DNA of 64,000 bases from Waterburya agarophytonicola KI4 (GTDB lineage: Bacteria > Cyanobacteriota > Cyanobacteriia > Cyanobacteriales > Xenococcaceae), in assembly GCF_020640915.1 (NCBI RefSeq), contig NZ_JADWDC010000015.1, forward strand, positions 17,275-81,274, given 5' to 3'. Within the stretch, counting starts at the first letter, position 1; each line of letters starts with the position of its first letter. A program made the translations under genes and the position numbers. The notes under the pieces are model-generated. The model was given only the letters and a program-made list of their open reading frames with translations, ran no database searches and was not told the origin of the DNA. Shown in pieces: positions 45,912 to 56,297 of this stretch.

Positions 45912-48900
45912 ATGTCAGACAAAGAGTCCATGGGAAAGTCCGTTTCTCCACAACCAGATTTTTTTGTAGTGGGTATTGGCGCATCTGCGGGTGGGCTAAG
46001 GGCTTTAGAAAAGTTTTTCGAGCATATACCAACGGATAGCAATGCTGCTTTTGTGGTGATTCAACATCTTTCGCCAGATTTTAAAAGTCTGATGAAAGAG
46101 TTGTTAGAAAGACGCACCTCCATGGCAATTTATCGAGTGACAGAAGGCATGACGCTACAGCCTCATTCTATTTATTTGATTCCTCCTGGTAAAAATTTGG
46201 TTTTGGAAGAGAGGCAATTACGTTTGTTAGAACAAGAAACAAGAACCCGCAATGGTTTAAATTTTCCCATCGATATCTTTTTCAAATCTCTAGCGGGAAA
46301 TCAATCGGCAAGAGCGATTGGTATCATTTTATCGGGGACGGGAAGCGATGGTACAAATGGATTGAGGGCGATTTATGAAGCGGGAGGAATGACAATGGTA
46401 CAAGAACCCAAAACTGCTGAATTTGATGGTATGCCCCAAACGGCGATCGCCACGGGAATAGTGGATCGAGTCCTGCCTCCCGCCCAACTAGCTAGAACAG
46501 TCTATCAATTGGTAAACTCCCCTTCATCACTAGAGAAAGACAGCACAGACTTGCTGAATTTATCTAATAATAGTAACTTGCAACGTATTATCGAAATTTT
46601 AGCCCAACAAGAACAGATAGATTTTTCTCACTATAAAACGACTACTCTTGCTCGTCGAGTTTATCGCCGTTATCTAATTAGTGGTTGTGAAAATATAGAA
46701 GATTTTATTGGGCTTTTAAAAAATTCCACCCAAGAAAGAGCAATTTTGCGAGGGGATCTATTAATTGGTGTAACTCAATTTTTTCGCGATCGCCCTGTTT
46801 GGAATTTTATCGAAAATACCATTATTCCCCAGCTAATCGCCCAAGCCGAACCCTACGAGGAAATACGCTGTTGGGTAACTGCTTGCGCTACGGGAGAAGA
46901 AGCCTATTCTTTGGCAATCTTACTCGATGAAGCGGTAGATAAATCTGATAAACCAGTTCGATTTAAAATTTTTGCTACAGATATTAACAAAACAGCCTTA
47001 GAAAAAGCCAATCAGGGTATATACTCTCAGTCCATTGTGAATGATATTAGCCCAGAACGATTGAAACAGTATTTTGTGTCTAAAGATAATTCTTGGCAAA
47101 TAGCCCGAAAATTACGAGAGAAACTGTTATTTGCTCCCCACGATCTGACTAAAGATGCAGGATTTACCCGCATGAATTTTATTAGTTGTCGCAATGTTTT
47201 GATTTATTTACAGTCAGAATTGCAACAGTATGTTTTGCGCAATCTTCACTTCTCTTTAGTATCTAGAGGAATTTTATTATTGGGAGAAGCAGAAAGCTTG
47301 GGCTATATCGAGTCTGAGTTTGAAACTTTGTATCAAAAAGGTAAAATCTACCAAAAACTGCGAGATATTAAATTAAATACCTCCATTAGAGGAATAGACA
47401 AAAACTCTCACTTCCTATTGTCTGCCAACCAAACTCCAACTATTCGATCAAATCATCTCGAACCGATATTAAATAAAGCTTTTAGTCTGTTTCTGGCTAA
47501 ATATAAAGCTACTTGTTTTTTAGTAGATCGAGAATATCGTCTTTTTCATACTTTTAACGATAGTATGAAACTGATTAAAATGCCCTCGGGTAGAGCGACA
47601 ACAGATATTACTAAGCTAATTGTTGGAGATTTGCAACTACCTCTGATTACTGCCTTACATCGCGCCAAAAGAGAGCGATCGCCTATTTCATATTTGGGTA
47701 TCAAAACTGAAAATGAAACCAGAAGATATAACCTCAAGGTAGAAGTTACTTATCAAGAAAGCAATACTGTAGCAGACGATTTTTTTACCATCGTCATTCA
47801 AAACGATGAAACAATCCAACTCTTTTCTGGAGAAAGGTTTAAAGCCGACACTCAAGCATCTCACCGCATTGTTAACCTAGAAGATGAATTGCAGCAAACT
47901 CGCGAAAACTTGCAAGCAGTAATCGAAGAGTTGGAAGCTACCAACGAAGAACAACAGGCGACGAATGAAGAGTTGATTGCTTCTAATGAGGAGTTGCAAA
48001 GCACCAACGAGGAATTGCATTCAGTTAATGAAGAACTTTATACGGTTAATGCAGAATATCAATCCAAAATAGAAGAATTGACGGAGGTAAATAATGATAT
48101 TGATAATCTCTTGCGCAGCACCGATATTGGAGTGGTTTTTCTAGATCGAGAGTTAAAAATACGTAAGTTTACCCCCGCTGCTACGGTGGCGATTAATTTA
48201 TTAGAAGCAGACATCGATCGCCCCCTAGAACATATCACTCACAATCTAGACTGTGGCAATCTGATCGAGCAACTACAACAAGTAATTATCAGTCAAAAAA
48301 TTGTAGATCGAGAAGTCAAGCTCGTCAAACAAGACTTATATTTCCTGATGCGGATCAATCCCTATTTATTAGAAGATGGAAGTCTCGATGGAGTCGTAAT
48401 TTCTTTTATTGATATTGACGAGCTTAAAAAGATTCAAGAACAACTTCGTTTAGTCAATCAAGATTTGCAGAAGTCTCAACTGCAACTGCGCCAACTAAAT
48501 CAAGGCTTAGAAAAAAGAGTAGCAGAGCGCACTCAAGCTTTGCAAAAATCTGAAGCTAGACTGAGGGCAATTTTAGCCACAACTTCTTCAATAATTTATC
48601 TCAAAGATATTGAAGGACGTTATCTTTTGGTTAACAACCAGTATCTAGCTATTCTGGGCTTAGAAGAATCCGCCGTATTGGGTCAAAGCGATCGCGACTT
48701 ATTTCCCGAACAAAATGCTAGAGCCATGATTGCCAACGATAATCAGGTTTTGGCTACCAGATCCGTACTGCAATTTGAAGAAGAAATTAAACTGGCTGAC
48801 GATTGCATTCATACCTATATTTCTACCAAAGCACCCTTAATAGACGAAGACGGTGGAGTTTATGCCATCTGCGGTATTGCTACGGATATCAGCCAACAAA

Positions 48901-50963
48901 AGCAAACCGAGACAGAATTAAGAGCCAGTGCCAAAAGAGAAAGTACCGTCCTCGAAATAGTCGAAACCATTCGTCAAAGCCTCGATCTCTCAGAAATATT
49001 TCAGGCTACCACCGATAAACTCAAAGAAAATCTCAAATGCGATCGCGTTGCTATTTATCGTTTTAACCCCGATTGGAGTGGGGAATTTGTCGCCGAGTCC
49101 GTAGCAGAAGGCTATACCCCCGTAATGGGTAGTTTTTTACAAACTGGCTGGACAGATACTTGCTTGCAAGCAACCAAAGGGGGTTATTCTCATACCCACA
49201 AAACCTTTATTATCAATGATGTCGACCTAGCTAATTTAACTGAATGTCACCGAGACGTATACAGACAGATTCAAGCCAAAGCTTTTTGTATCATTTCTAT
49301 TTTTCAGGGGAATAAACTTTGGGGATTATTAGCTGCTTATCAAAATCATATTCCTCGCCACTGGACAGAAGGAGAAATCCGTTTGCTTACCCAGACAGGA
49401 ATTCAAGTAGGTATTTCCATTGCTCAAGTCGATCTATTCCTTCAAATTCAAAACCAAACCAGGCAACTAAAAAAAGCTAAAGAAACCGCCGAAGCAGCCA
49501 ACCAAGCTAAAAGTGCTTTCATTGCCAATACCAGTCACGAATTACGTACTCCTCTCAATGCAATTTTGGGTTTTGCTCAAATCCTCCAGCGAGATAATAT
49601 TGATGCTGCTACCCTAGAGCGGGGTATTGAGGTAATTGGGCAATCAGGTCAACATTTATTGACTCTAATCAATGATATTCTCCACATAGCCAAAATTGAA
49701 GCAGGAAAGCTGAATTTGGAGTTTAGAGATTTTGTTCTTCCTTCGTTTCTAGATAATTTGGCTGCAATTATGCGCATCCGCTGTCAACAAAAGGCAATCG
49801 AATTTGAACACAAGGTTTTATCCGATCTACCAATAACTATTAGAGGAGATGAAACTAGATTGCGTCAACTCTTGCTTAATTTGTTGAGTAATGCTGTAAA
49901 GTTCACCACTAGAGGAAAAGTTAAGTTTACGGTGGGCTATGTCCGAGATTTTCCCGACAACCTAGATTTGAGCCAGGAAAAGGGCGATCGCATTCGATTT
50001 TATGTTCAAGATACAGGCAGTGGTATACCCGAAGATCGTTTGACAGATATATTTTTGCCTTTTTATCAATTAGATTCCCATCAATCATCCCAAGAAGGTA
50101 CGGGATTAGGTTTAACTATTAGCAAGAATCTTGTCGAGCAAATGGGAAGCGAGATTCAAGTCCGCAGCAGGTTAAATGAAGGTAGTATTTTTTGGTTCGA
50201 TCTCGATCTTTTGGCGGTTAACAACAACACCATACCTATAATGTCTCCCGCTCTAGATTTTGATATTGCAGGATATACGGGGAAAAAACGCCAAATATTA
50301 GTAGTAGATGACCTCGATAATAATCGGGAGATTCTGGTTAACTTTCTCGTACCCTTGGGTTTTGATGTTTTAGAAGCCAATTCTGGGGAAAAAGCGATCG
50401 CTTTAACGCGACAACATCGTCCCGATCTAATTATTCTGGACTTGATTATGCCTCAAATGGATGGTTGGGAAGTTACTCAAAATCTGCGTCGAGAATCTCA
50501 ATTTGCTGACATTCCCATTGTGATTGTTTCTGCTAGCACTCTTCCCGCAGACGAATCTTATTGTTATCAAGTAGGGGCAAGTCAATTTTTGGCAAAACCA
50601 CTGAGTTTCGAGCAATTATTACACACCATCGAACTATATCTCCATCTAGAATGGGTAGATTCCCAAGGGGAAAGGCGATATCTCAATCTAGCTCAGTCTT
50701 TTGTTTCTCCTTCAACATCGATCCCTCAAATAGAGACTGAATCTACACCTCTGGTTTTACCCTCTCCAGAGGAACTAGATCGGCTTCTTTCCTTGGTTAT
50801 GCAGGGAGATATTCGCAGCACTTTATCTGTAGCAGAAAAATTAAACCAAGACCAACCTCAATTGAGTCCTTTCACCCAAAAAATTATTCATTTAGCTCAA
50901 ACTTGTCAATTAAAAAAGCTCAAAGATTTTCTTCAGCAAGCATTATTCAGTAGTCCCATGTAG
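45912..50963 (+). CDS. CheB-CheR-PAS-GAF hybrid histidine kinase with receiver
   Basis: 1683 residues. Domains in order: CheB methylesterase about 17-205 (GIGASAGG Ser, IQHLSPD His, GTGSDGTNG Asp, all intact); CheR methyltransferase about 225-490 ([15 protein letters not shown] site); coiled coil about 653-735 built of NEE(L/Q)-x-(S/A)TNEEL repeats; two PAS domains (about 735-840, 887-1010); GAF about 1018-1180 without the bilin Cys seen in phytochromes; HisKA with [12 protein letters not shown] near 1207; ATPase ([26 protein letters not shown]); receiver about 1460-1575 ([13 protein letters not shown]); and a helical tail. No chemoreceptor or cheA gene is near, so it is probably an orphan signalling protein. 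The stop region overlaps the convergent MBL gene by 21 bases. Confidence 0.93.
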   Translation: MSDKESMGKSVSPQPDFFVVGIGASAGGLRALEKFFEHIPTDSNAAFVVIQHLSPDFKSLMKELLERRTSMAIYRVTEGMTLQPHSIYLIPPGKNLVLEERQLRLLEQETRTRNGLNFPIDIFFKSLAGNQSARAIGIILSGTGSDGTNGLRAIYEAGGMTMVQEPKTAEFDGMPQTAIATGIVDRVLPPAQLARTVYQLVNSPSSLEKDSTDLLNLSNNSNLQRIIEILAQQEQIDFSHYKTTTLARRVYRRYLISGCENIEDFIGLLKNSTQERAILRGDLLIGVTQFFRDRPVWNFIENTIIPQLIAQAEPYEEIRCWVTACATGEEAYSLAILLDEAVDKSDKPVRFKIFATDINKTALEKANQGIYSQSIVNDISPERLKQYFVSKDNSWQIARKLREKLLFAPHDLTKDAGFTRMNFISCRNVLIYLQSELQQYVLRNLHFSLVSRGILLLGEAESLGYIESEFETLYQKGKIYQKLRDIKLNTSIRGIDKNSHFLLSANQTPTIRSNHLEPILNKAFSLFLAKYKATCFLVDREYRLFHTFNDSMKLIKMPSGRATTDITKLIVGDLQLPLITALHRAKRERSPISYLGIKTENETRRYNLKVEVTYQESNTVADDFFTIVIQNDETIQLFSGERFKADTQASHRIVNLEDELQQTRENLQAVIEELEATNEEQQATNEELIASNEELQSTNEELHSVNEELYTVNAEYQSKIEELTEVNNDIDNLLRSTDIGVVFLDRELKIRKFTPAATVAINLLEADIDRPLEHITHNLDCGNLIEQLQQVIISQKIVDREVKLVKQDLYFLMRINPYLLEDGSLDGVVISFIDIDELKKIQEQLRLVNQDLQKSQLQLRQLNQGLEKRVAERTQALQKSEARLRAILATTSSIIYLKDIEGRYLLVNNQYLAILGLEESAVLGQSDRDLFPEQNARAMIANDNQVLATRSVLQFEEEIKLADDCIHTYISTKAPLIDEDGGVYAICGIATDISQQKQTETELRASAKRESTVLEIVETIRQSLDLSEIFQATTDKLKENLKCDRVAIYRFNPDWSGEFVAESVAEGYTPVMGSFLQTGWTDTCLQATKGGYSHTHKTFIINDVDLANLTECHRDVYRQIQAKAFCIISIFQGNKLWGLLAAYQNHIPRHWTEGEIRLLTQTGIQVGISIAQVDLFLQIQNQTRQLKKAKETAEAANQAKSAFIANTSHELRTPLNAILGFAQILQRDNIDAATLERGIEVIGQSGQHLLTLINDILHIAKIEAGKLNLEFRDFVLPSFLDNLAAIMRIRCQQKAIEFEHKVLSDLPITIRGDETRLRQLLLNLLSNAVKFTTRGKVKFTVGYVRDFPDNLDLSQEKGDRIRFYVQDTGSGIPEDRLTDIFLPFYQLDSHQSSQEGTGLGLTISKNLVEQMGSEIQVRSRLNEGSIFWFDLDLLAVNNNTIPIMSPALDFDIAGYTGKKRQILVVDDLDNNREILVNFLVPLGFDVLEANSGEKAIALTRQHRPDLIILDLIMPQMDGWEVTQNLRRESQFADIPIVIVSASTLPADESYCYQVGASQFLAKPLSFEQLLHTIELYLHLEWVDSQGERRYLNLAQSFVSPSTSIPQIETESTPLVLPSPEELDRLLSLVMQGDIRSTLSVAEKLNQDQPQLSPFTQKIIHLAQTCQLKKLKDFLQQALFSSPM

Positions 50964-51638
50964 GGCGGTCAAATCGAGGGAGGATAATTTTTCGTAAGCG
51001 AGATCGATATAACCTTTTCCTCTGAGATAACCCGTATTTGCTCCAGGAAGAATATATTGAAGAGTATCGGGAGTAAAGCGATCGCATAATTTATTGATAC
51101 TATTTAGTTGTCGCCACCAATGAAAAGTTTTGGCAGTACGCAAAGGAACAATTTCAGTAGGCGATTTGGGTAATAAATGTCTCCCAGTAAATAATATTCC
51201 TCCCTGCTGTGGTGAATACAGACAAGATGAACCAGGAGAATGTCCACAAGTCCAAATAAGCTCTAAATCCGATCCTATAGTTAAATTTTCCGCAAAAGAA
51301 TTTACTTCAATTTCGGGCAATAGATAAGCTTCTTGTTCTTGTAATATTACTTCACACGAGAGGGCTTTTTGCATCTCTATGACATTTTTGCCGATACCAC
51401 CTCGATGGGTAATAATCAACGAACTGACTCCACCTTGCTCGATTAAGAACTTTTGATTGGTTTCATTCCAAGCAGGGCAATCAAGAAGAATGTTGCCAAT
51501 TTTATCTACAATAAAATAAGAAGTAGCACCTAAGGTATCTCGATTAGGAGCAAACGCAAAAATTCCTGGCAAAATAAGCCGAGGAGATTTGATGTTGAGG
51601 GAGCTTCCATGATTAATTTTGGTGGAGTTTTGGGGCAT
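50943..51638 (-). CDS. Metallo-beta-lactamase-fold protein lacking most metal ligands
   Basis: 231 residues with the MBL-fold order of strands and loops. The HxHxDH motif is reduced to THRGGIG (His78 only), the second His is kept at 133 (TCGHSPGSS), the bridging Asp position is Arg153 (LFTGRHLL) and the last His position is Ala200 (LPGANTGY). Most zinc ligands are therefore absent. It is soluble with no signal peptide. It could be a binding protein or use other residues. The same kind of ligand loss is seen in the flavodiiron protein at 7.5 kb, but there is no flavodoxin domain here. Convergent overlap with the hybrid kinase. Confidence 0.75.
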   Translation of the reverse strand: MPQNSTKINHGSSLNIKSPRLILPGIFAFAPNRDTLGATSYFIVDKIGNILLDCPAWNETNQKFLIEQGGVSSLIITHRGGIGKNVIEMQKALSCEVILQEQEAYLLPEIEVNSFAENLTIGSDLELIWTCGHSPGSSCLYSPQQGGILFTGRHLLPKSPTEIVPLRTAKTFHWWRQLNSINKLCDRFTPDTLQYILPGANTGYLRGKGYIDLAYEKLSSLDLTALHGTTE

Positions 51639-51766
51639 TCTAAAAATAGAGATCCTTAGTTTATACTGTCTAATTACATTTTAATTTTATCTTTACCCGA
51701 TCTATTTCTAGTTCAAAATAGTTATTTAGCAAGAGAATTCAAAATACAGATTCAGAATGCCTTTTT

Positions 51767-53272
51767 ATGAAACTCTGGTTGATTTTAGTTATATTAAGTC
51801 CCATTACTTATCTCGTTGTCGATCGAAGCGTGAGACATAAAACCACCACTCCCGTCTGGCTGTGTTGGCTGGTCATTATGTTGCCATCTTGCATTTGGAC
51901 TGTTTGGACTTATATTTTTGGCGAAGAACAACCTTTACCCCTAGCTGTATTTTTACTTCCTCTGATTGTCTGTCCTTTATTATACGGATGGCTTGTCCAG
52001 CGAGGGAAAATAGAAAACACCAGAGAAACAACCGTAACAACCGCAACAAAAACTGAACCTAAACCCCTAGCTATGGCTAAAACTGCTACTGAATCTACTT
52101 CCGCCCCTCGTCCGATTAACGACCTCGAAGAAACTACTTTACGTAACTGTTTTCCCTGGAATGTTTATTATCTGCAAAATATTGATTATCGCCCCCAAGC
52201 AATATTCTGTCGGGGTAAACTAAAAACCATCCCAGAAGAAGCTTATCAAGAAATTAAAAGCAATGTAGAAAAAGCTTTCGGCGATCGCTTTTTTCTGATT
52301 TTTCAAGAAAGTTTTCGCGGAAAGCCCTTTTTTGCTCTCGTCCCCAATCCTCAAGCTAAAGCAGCCGAAAAAGGAGAAGCAGAAAACGATCTGCGAGTTG
52401 TTTTTGCTTTAGTAATGTTCTTTATTACCCTCTTAACTACTACTATTGCAGGAGTGAGTATTGATGCCACGCTGTCAGAGGAATTGTTTTCTAATCCTAG
52501 TTTATTATTGAAAGGATTGAGCTATAGTCTGCCATTGTTACTGATTATTGCAGTACAAAAATTTAGTCATTACTTTGTGGCTGCTTATTATAAAATTCGG
52601 ACTACTCTACCCTACTTTATGCCTTTTCCTTTCTTGCTAGATAATTTTGCCGTGGGTACATTGGGTGCTTTTAGTCAAAGAAGATCTCCCATACCTCACC
52701 GTAAAGGACTGTTTGACCTGGCAATTATTAGTTCTTTATCTGGTTTATTGTTAATTATTCCTGTTTTGTTTTGGGGACTTTCTCTTTCCGAGATTACACC
52801 CTTAGAAGAATCTTCCATTTTCAATCTTCAGGCTCAAGATCCTCGTTTATCCTTGTTCTTTTCTTTAATTGCCAAAATAGTCTTGGGTTCTTCTTTGACA
52901 CCAGATATGGGCATTCAACTCCATCCCATAGCTGTAGCGGGGTGCGTGGGCTTATTTATTACTGCTATTAATCTGATGCCTATCGGACAGCTAGATGGCG
53001 GACATATCGTCCACGCTGTATTCGGACAAAAAATGGCGATCGCAGTAGGGCAAATTACTCGCATTTTAGCTGTATTATTTGCCGTAATTCATCCTTATTT
53101 TTGGATTTGGGCGATTATTATGTGGTTAATTCCCCTAATCGATCAACCCGCTCTTAATGATGTTACCGAGCTAGATAATACGAGAGATTTCTTAGGTTTG
53201 TTCTCCCTCGCTTTACTGGTTATGATGATTTTACCTCTGCCTAGTGCGATCGCAAGTCTCTTGAATATGTAG
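51767..53272 (+). CDS. Site-2-protease-like (EGY type) membrane protein without HExxH
   Basis: 501 residues. Two membrane helices come first (about 2-17, 24-65), then a soluble region (about 100-205) as in plant EGY proteins, and a six-helix membrane core (about 215-501). The second S2P motif is intact: NLMPIGQLDGGH near residue 402. At the place of HExxH the sequence reads QKFSHYF (near 263), so the first zinc His and the catalytic Glu are missing. Plant EGY3 shows the same loss. I infer a non-proteolytic membrane protein that may bind substrates or protease partners. ATG at 51767. Confidence 0.78.
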   Translation: MKLWLILVILSPITYLVVDRSVRHKTTTPVWLCWLVIMLPSCIWTVWTYIFGEEQPLPLAVFLLPLIVCPLLYGWLVQRGKIENTRETTVTTATKTEPKPLAMAKTATESTSAPRPINDLEETTLRNCFPWNVYYLQNIDYRPQAIFCRGKLKTIPEEAYQEIKSNVEKAFGDRFFLIFQESFRGKPFFALVPNPQAKAAEKGEAENDLRVVFALVMFFITLLTTTIAGVSIDATLSEELFSNPSLLLKGLSYSLPLLLIIAVQKFSHYFVAAYYKIRTTLPYFMPFPFLLDNFAVGTLGAFSQRRSPIPHRKGLFDLAIISSLSGLLLIIPVLFWGLSLSEITPLEESSIFNLQAQDPRLSLFFSLIAKIVLGSSLTPDMGIQLHPIAVAGCVGLFITAINLMPIGQLDGGHIVHAVFGQKMAIAVGQITRILAVLFAVIHPYFWIWAIIMWLIPLIDQPALNDVTELDNTRDFLGLFSLALLVMMILPLPSAIASLLNM

Positions 53273-53288
53273 ACCGACGAATTATAAA

Positions 53289-53314
53289 AGTAAGGTGAAA
53301 AAATCCACCTTACT
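53289..53314. terminator. Hairpin between convergent S2P-like and aquaporin genes
   Basis: AGTAAGGTG (53289-53297) and CACCTTACT (53306-53314) form a perfect 9-bp stem with an 8-base loop. It sits midway between two stop codons, so it may end both transcripts, though it lacks a long T-run. Confidence 0.5.
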
Positions 53315-53336
53315 GTCTGCTAACTTAATTAAGCTA

Positions 53337-54140
53337 TTAGTTGAGAGGAGTTTGTTCCTCGTCTAGTTGAGAGCGATCAAAATCACTATCAGTTAATGCT
53401 TCTAATTGATCTTGTTCGGCAATTTCTTCGGCAAAAACGTTGTGATAAGTGAATCCTGCTAAAACCGCGCCTACAATGGGAGCTAACCAGAAAAGCCAAA
53501 CCTGAGCAAATAGCTCTTTCCCAGCCCATAAAGCAACCCCCGTGCTGCGGGCGGGGTTAACAGAAGTATTAGTAACGGGAATACTAATCAAGTGAATCAA
53601 AGTTAGTCCCAAGCCAATAGCAATAGGTGCAAATCCAGCAGGTGCGCGCAGATCTGTCGCTCCTAAAATAATCAGCAAGAACATAAAAGTCATAACTACT
53701 TCTGTAATCAAACAGGTGAGCAGATTATAACCACCAGGGGAATGTTCTCCGAAACCATTAGTTGCCAAAGGATTTGAACCAGACAAGCTAAAGCTCCCAT
53801 TACCACTGGCAATTAAATAAATAAATCCACCAGCTAAGATCGCTCCTATCACCTGAGCGATAATATAAGGCAGCAATTCTTTACCAGAAAAGCGTTTTCC
53901 CGCCCACAAACCAAAAGACACTGCGGGGTTAAGATGGCATCCAGAGATATGTCCGATCGCATATGCCATTGTTACTACAGTCAAACCAAAAGCAAGGGAT
54001 ACCCCAAGAAATCCCAGACCAATGTTAAAGAAACCCAAATCTTCAGCATTTCCCGTGTAAACGGCTGCTAAAACCGCACTACCACAACCTCCCACGACTA
54101 ACCAAAATGTTCCGATTAATTCTGCAATGTATTTTTTCAT
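53337..54140 (-). CDS. aqpZ: Aquaporin Z
   Basis: 267 residues. Six membrane helices and two half-helices with NPA motifs: [11 protein letters not shown] near 70 and [12 protein letters not shown] near 195. Arg after the second NPA is kept, and the first half has GCGSAVLAA as in AqpZ. Family members conduct water and are not glycerol facilitators. The C-terminus has an extra acidic tail of about 25 residues ([16 protein letters not shown]). Plasma membrane. ATG at 54140; the long AT-rich region before it presumably holds its promoter. Confidence 0.95.
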   Translation of the reverse strand: MKKYIAELIGTFWLVVGGCGSAVLAAVYTGNAEDLGFFNIGLGFLGVSLAFGLTVVTMAYAIGHISGCHLNPAVSFGLWAGKRFSGKELLPYIIAQVIGAILAGGFIYLIASGNGSFSLSGSNPLATNGFGEHSPGGYNLLTCLITEVVMTFMFLLIILGATDLRAPAGFAPIAIGLGLTLIHLISIPVTNTSVNPARSTGVALWAGKELFAQVWLFWLAPIVGAVLAGFTYHNVFAEEIAEQDQLEALTDSDFDRSQLDEEQTPLN

Positions 54141-54424
54141 AATTGAACTTATCTTTTTAATTTGGAATCAATATAAATTATTAAATTCTAGGGAATTATA
54201 CCTAACATTAGATGCAATAAGTACATATTTTAAATCTAAATTAATCATCAAATGATTTCTTTAAACAAATATATTCGTAATATGAAGCTAGTAAGAACTT
54301 ATTAAGGTTGATTAGAAAATCACTTGTTTTTTTGTAGTATTAATGCAATAAAATGCAATAATACATTAACCACTTAAATTAAAGTGTTTCATCATTAACG
54401 ATACGTAAGAAGGGGAAATTTACA

Positions 54425-54499
54425 ATGTCTGGTATTCAAGAAAAGAACGAGTTTTTGCTTAGAGAATTCAGTAATTGTTTCAGAATACAAGTCATCTAA
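54425..54499 (+). CDS. Possible 24-residue peptide
   Basis: ATG at 54425 is preceded by AAGGGG (54410-54415) at a suitable distance. The peptide starts MSGIQEKNEFLLREF, contains one Cys, and ends FRIQVI. The stop TAA is at 54497. It resembles no protein I know. It might be a leader peptide or the broken front of a gene whose remainder is in the open frame at 54589. Confidence 0.3.
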   Translation: MSGIQEKNEFLLREFSNCFRIQVI

Positions 54500-54508
54500 T
54501 CTAATAAT

Positions 54509-54576
54509 TAGAAACTGGGTATTGCATCTATACGCAATACCCAGTTTGCAATACCCAGTTTCTAGAAACGTATTGC
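54509..54576. repeat. Four-arm inverted/direct repeat
   Basis: Arm 1 (54509-54526, TAGAAACTGGGTATTGCA) is a perfect 18-base inverted match to arm 3 (54547-54564). Arm 2 (54534-54547, GCAATACCCAGTTT) is an exact 14-base tandem copy of the core of arm 3. Arm 4 (54565-54576, GAAACGTATTGC) repeats arm 1 with a 3-base deletion. RNA or single-stranded DNA could fold as arms 1:2 plus 3:4 or as arms 1:3. Confidence 0.85.
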
Positions 54577-54588
54577 AGAAAAAAAACT

Positions 54589-54708
54589 TTGACTCATTCT
54601 AAGTTTACTACTCGCGATCGCATTCCTACTGATGGCTATCACAAACATCAGTGTAATAAGAAAGAGATTCAATGGATTGAATCACAAATTAGAATCGAAT
54701 TGAATTAA
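54589..54708 (+). pseudogene. Short open frame, possible gene remnant
   Basis: The frame is open from 54508 and has a TTG at 54589. It ends with a protein-like, non-repetitive sequence including TTRDRIPTDGYHKHQC and KKEIQWIESQIRIELN before TAA at 54706. The composition (charged, amphipathic end) looks like a real C-terminus, but there is no start codon with a ribosome site. I do not recognise it. Confidence 0.25.
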
Positions 54709-54811
54709 TAATTCTATCTTGAGATAATGCGATCGACTCTACTATTAATTTCTCCTCTTATTTGCTTACTCGATCGTTTTATCTTGAGATCTCTTTGTTC
54801 TAAATCTACTA

Positions 54812-55594
54812 TCAACCGCGAGTAAACACCAAATTATTTCCATCGGACAATTCATCATTAAAACTATATTCAGCTTCCCTAAAACTTTTAATATCTTCTG
54901 TCTTTTCAAGACGGTTTTTAATAATATAAGCCGACATCATTCCACGAGCTTTTTTTGCATAAAAACTAATTATTTTATACTTCCCATTTTTCCAATCCTT
55001 AAAGATGGGAGTAATAATTTCTCTTGTTAACAACTTGGGTTGAACAGCCTTAAAATACTCGTTAGAAGCCAAGTTAACTATGATAGGATTACCTAACTTG
55101 TCTAACTGTTGGTTGATTGCTTGAGTTAATTTATCTTGCCAAAATTCGTAGAGAGTATTTGCCGATAAATCCTTTAACTTAACATGAGTTAGTTTTGTCC
55201 CCATTTCCAAACGATAGGGTTGAATCAAATCTAATGGTCTGAGTACACCATATAAGCCCGATAATATTATTAAATGTTCTTGAGCAAACTCAAAATCCGA
55301 TCGCGAGAAGCTATCTGCATTCAATCCTTGATACACATCCCCTTGAAAAGCCAGTAAAGCTTGTTTGGCATTAGTATTATCAAAACTAGGTTGCCAAGCT
55401 TGATAGCGTTCAGCATTTAATTCCCCTAACTTATCGCTAACCTTCATTAAGGTCGAAATTTCGTTTGCCGATAATTGACGCAGTTGCTTGACTAATATTT
55501 CAGTATCGGATAGAAAAGCAGGTTGAGAAAAGCGATCGCACTCTGCGGGAGTTGTAAAATCGAGGGTTTTAGCGGGAGAAATTAAGATTAGCAC
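54812..55594 (-). CDS. yaaA: Peroxide stress protein YaaA (UPF0246)
   Basis: 260 residues, normal for the family. It begins LILISPAKTLDF, has FQGDVYQGLNADSFS (near 89-103), HLIILSGLYGVLRPLDLIQPYRLEMG (about 108-133), NLASNEYFKAV and the late ARGMMSAYIIKNR. In E. coli YaaA lowers free iron and oxidative damage under peroxide and binds DNA; the enzyme activity, if any, is unknown. The start is GTG at 55594 since the conserved N-terminus begins there. It is likely to be single; the next upstream gene on the strand is 86 bases away. Confidence 0.93.
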   Translation of the reverse strand: MLILISPAKTLDFTTPAECDRFSQPAFLSDTEILVKQLRQLSANEISTLMKVSDKLGELNAERYQAWQPSFDNTNAKQALLAFQGDVYQGLNADSFSRSDFEFAQEHLIILSGLYGVLRPLDLIQPYRLEMGTKLTHVKLKDLSANTLYEFWQDKLTQAINQQLDKLGNPIIVNLASNEYFKAVQPKLLTREIITPIFKDWKNGKYKIISFYAKKARGMMSAYIIKNRLEKTEDIKSFREAEYSFNDELSDGNNLVFTRG

Positions 55595-55680
55595 CAGTTG
55601 TCAATAAAGCTTGGAATATGCTCGGGTATTATTTTGATTTTAACCATAATATCCGAGCAATAAGCTTATTCATTGCTGGA

Positions 55681-56193
55681 TTAAACTAAACTGCAAGAAT
55701 TGCGGAAGAAGGTGCGTAATAAAGCAGTCGCGCAAAATAGTTTAGTTACTTCCAAACTCCAATAACCCAAGTGCATCACTGTCATAGTTGTAGAAGTTTT
55801 TTCTGTAGTGGTAGCAAACAGATCCAAAGACATTCCCGCACTACTCATCTGGGGAGTAAAGAAATAAGTATAAACCAAAGCGATCGCGAGTAATGTCGCT
55901 GCTGTCAAAACAGACTTATAGCTGACTTGTTGATTGAAGAGATCGCCAAAACGATAAACCAAGCATCCAGCCAAAATAATAGCAGCACACAATAACTCTA
56001 GATGATTGAACGTGCCAAAAATTACGTAGCCAGCACTAGCAAAACCAGGCTCATTCATCATTCCAGTAGTTAACATTCCTGGAACAACCAGAAAATCAAA
56101 AACTAGACTACCACTAAGCCAAAATCCTAAGGCAAACATAATAATGGTCGACCAGTTTGGGGATTTAGGGGAGCGAGGAGAAATAGTTTGCAT
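55681..56193 (-). CDS. Four-helix membrane protein (DUF4149-like)
   Basis: 170 residues. Four hydrophobic helices at about 15-36, 58-80, 94-112 and 140-162. The first contains FWLSGSLVFDFLVVPGML, and HLELLCAAIIL follows; such a Phe/Pro-rich first helix with His in the second resembles TMEM205/DUF4149 proteins, weakly. No catalytic or transport motif. Function unknown. ATG at 56193, with GAGGAG (complement of the plus-strand GAGCGAGGAG region not applicable) absent, so the ribosome site is weak. It lies 104 bases after pyrE on the same strand. Confidence 0.65.
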   Translation of the reverse strand: MQTISPRSPKSPNWSTIIMFALGFWLSGSLVFDFLVVPGMLTTGMMNEPGFASAGYVIFGTFNHLELLCAAIILAGCLVYRFGDLFNQQVSYKSVLTAATLLAIALVYTYFFTPQMSSAGMSLDLFATTTEKTSTTMTVMHLGYWSLEVTKLFCATALLRTFFRNSCSLV

Positions 56194-56297
56194 AAGAAAG
56201 TAAGAAAAAGATAATTACTCTTTCAGCTTAACTAACAACTATTCCATCTCGTATAACGAAAGGTAAAGTCTTTTTAACAAGCTATAAGTGCCATGGG

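Larger units (their letters stand above)
54141..54811. other. Non-coding stretch of 671 bases with peptide ORF and complex repeat
   Basis: Between the aqpZ start and the yaaA stop. 54141-54400 is AT-rich with no structure I trust. Then follow a possible 24-residue peptide (54425-54499), a four-arm repeat (54509-54576) and a short open frame that looks like a gene remnant (54589-54708), all described separately. 54709-54811 holds nothing evident. Confidence 0.6.
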
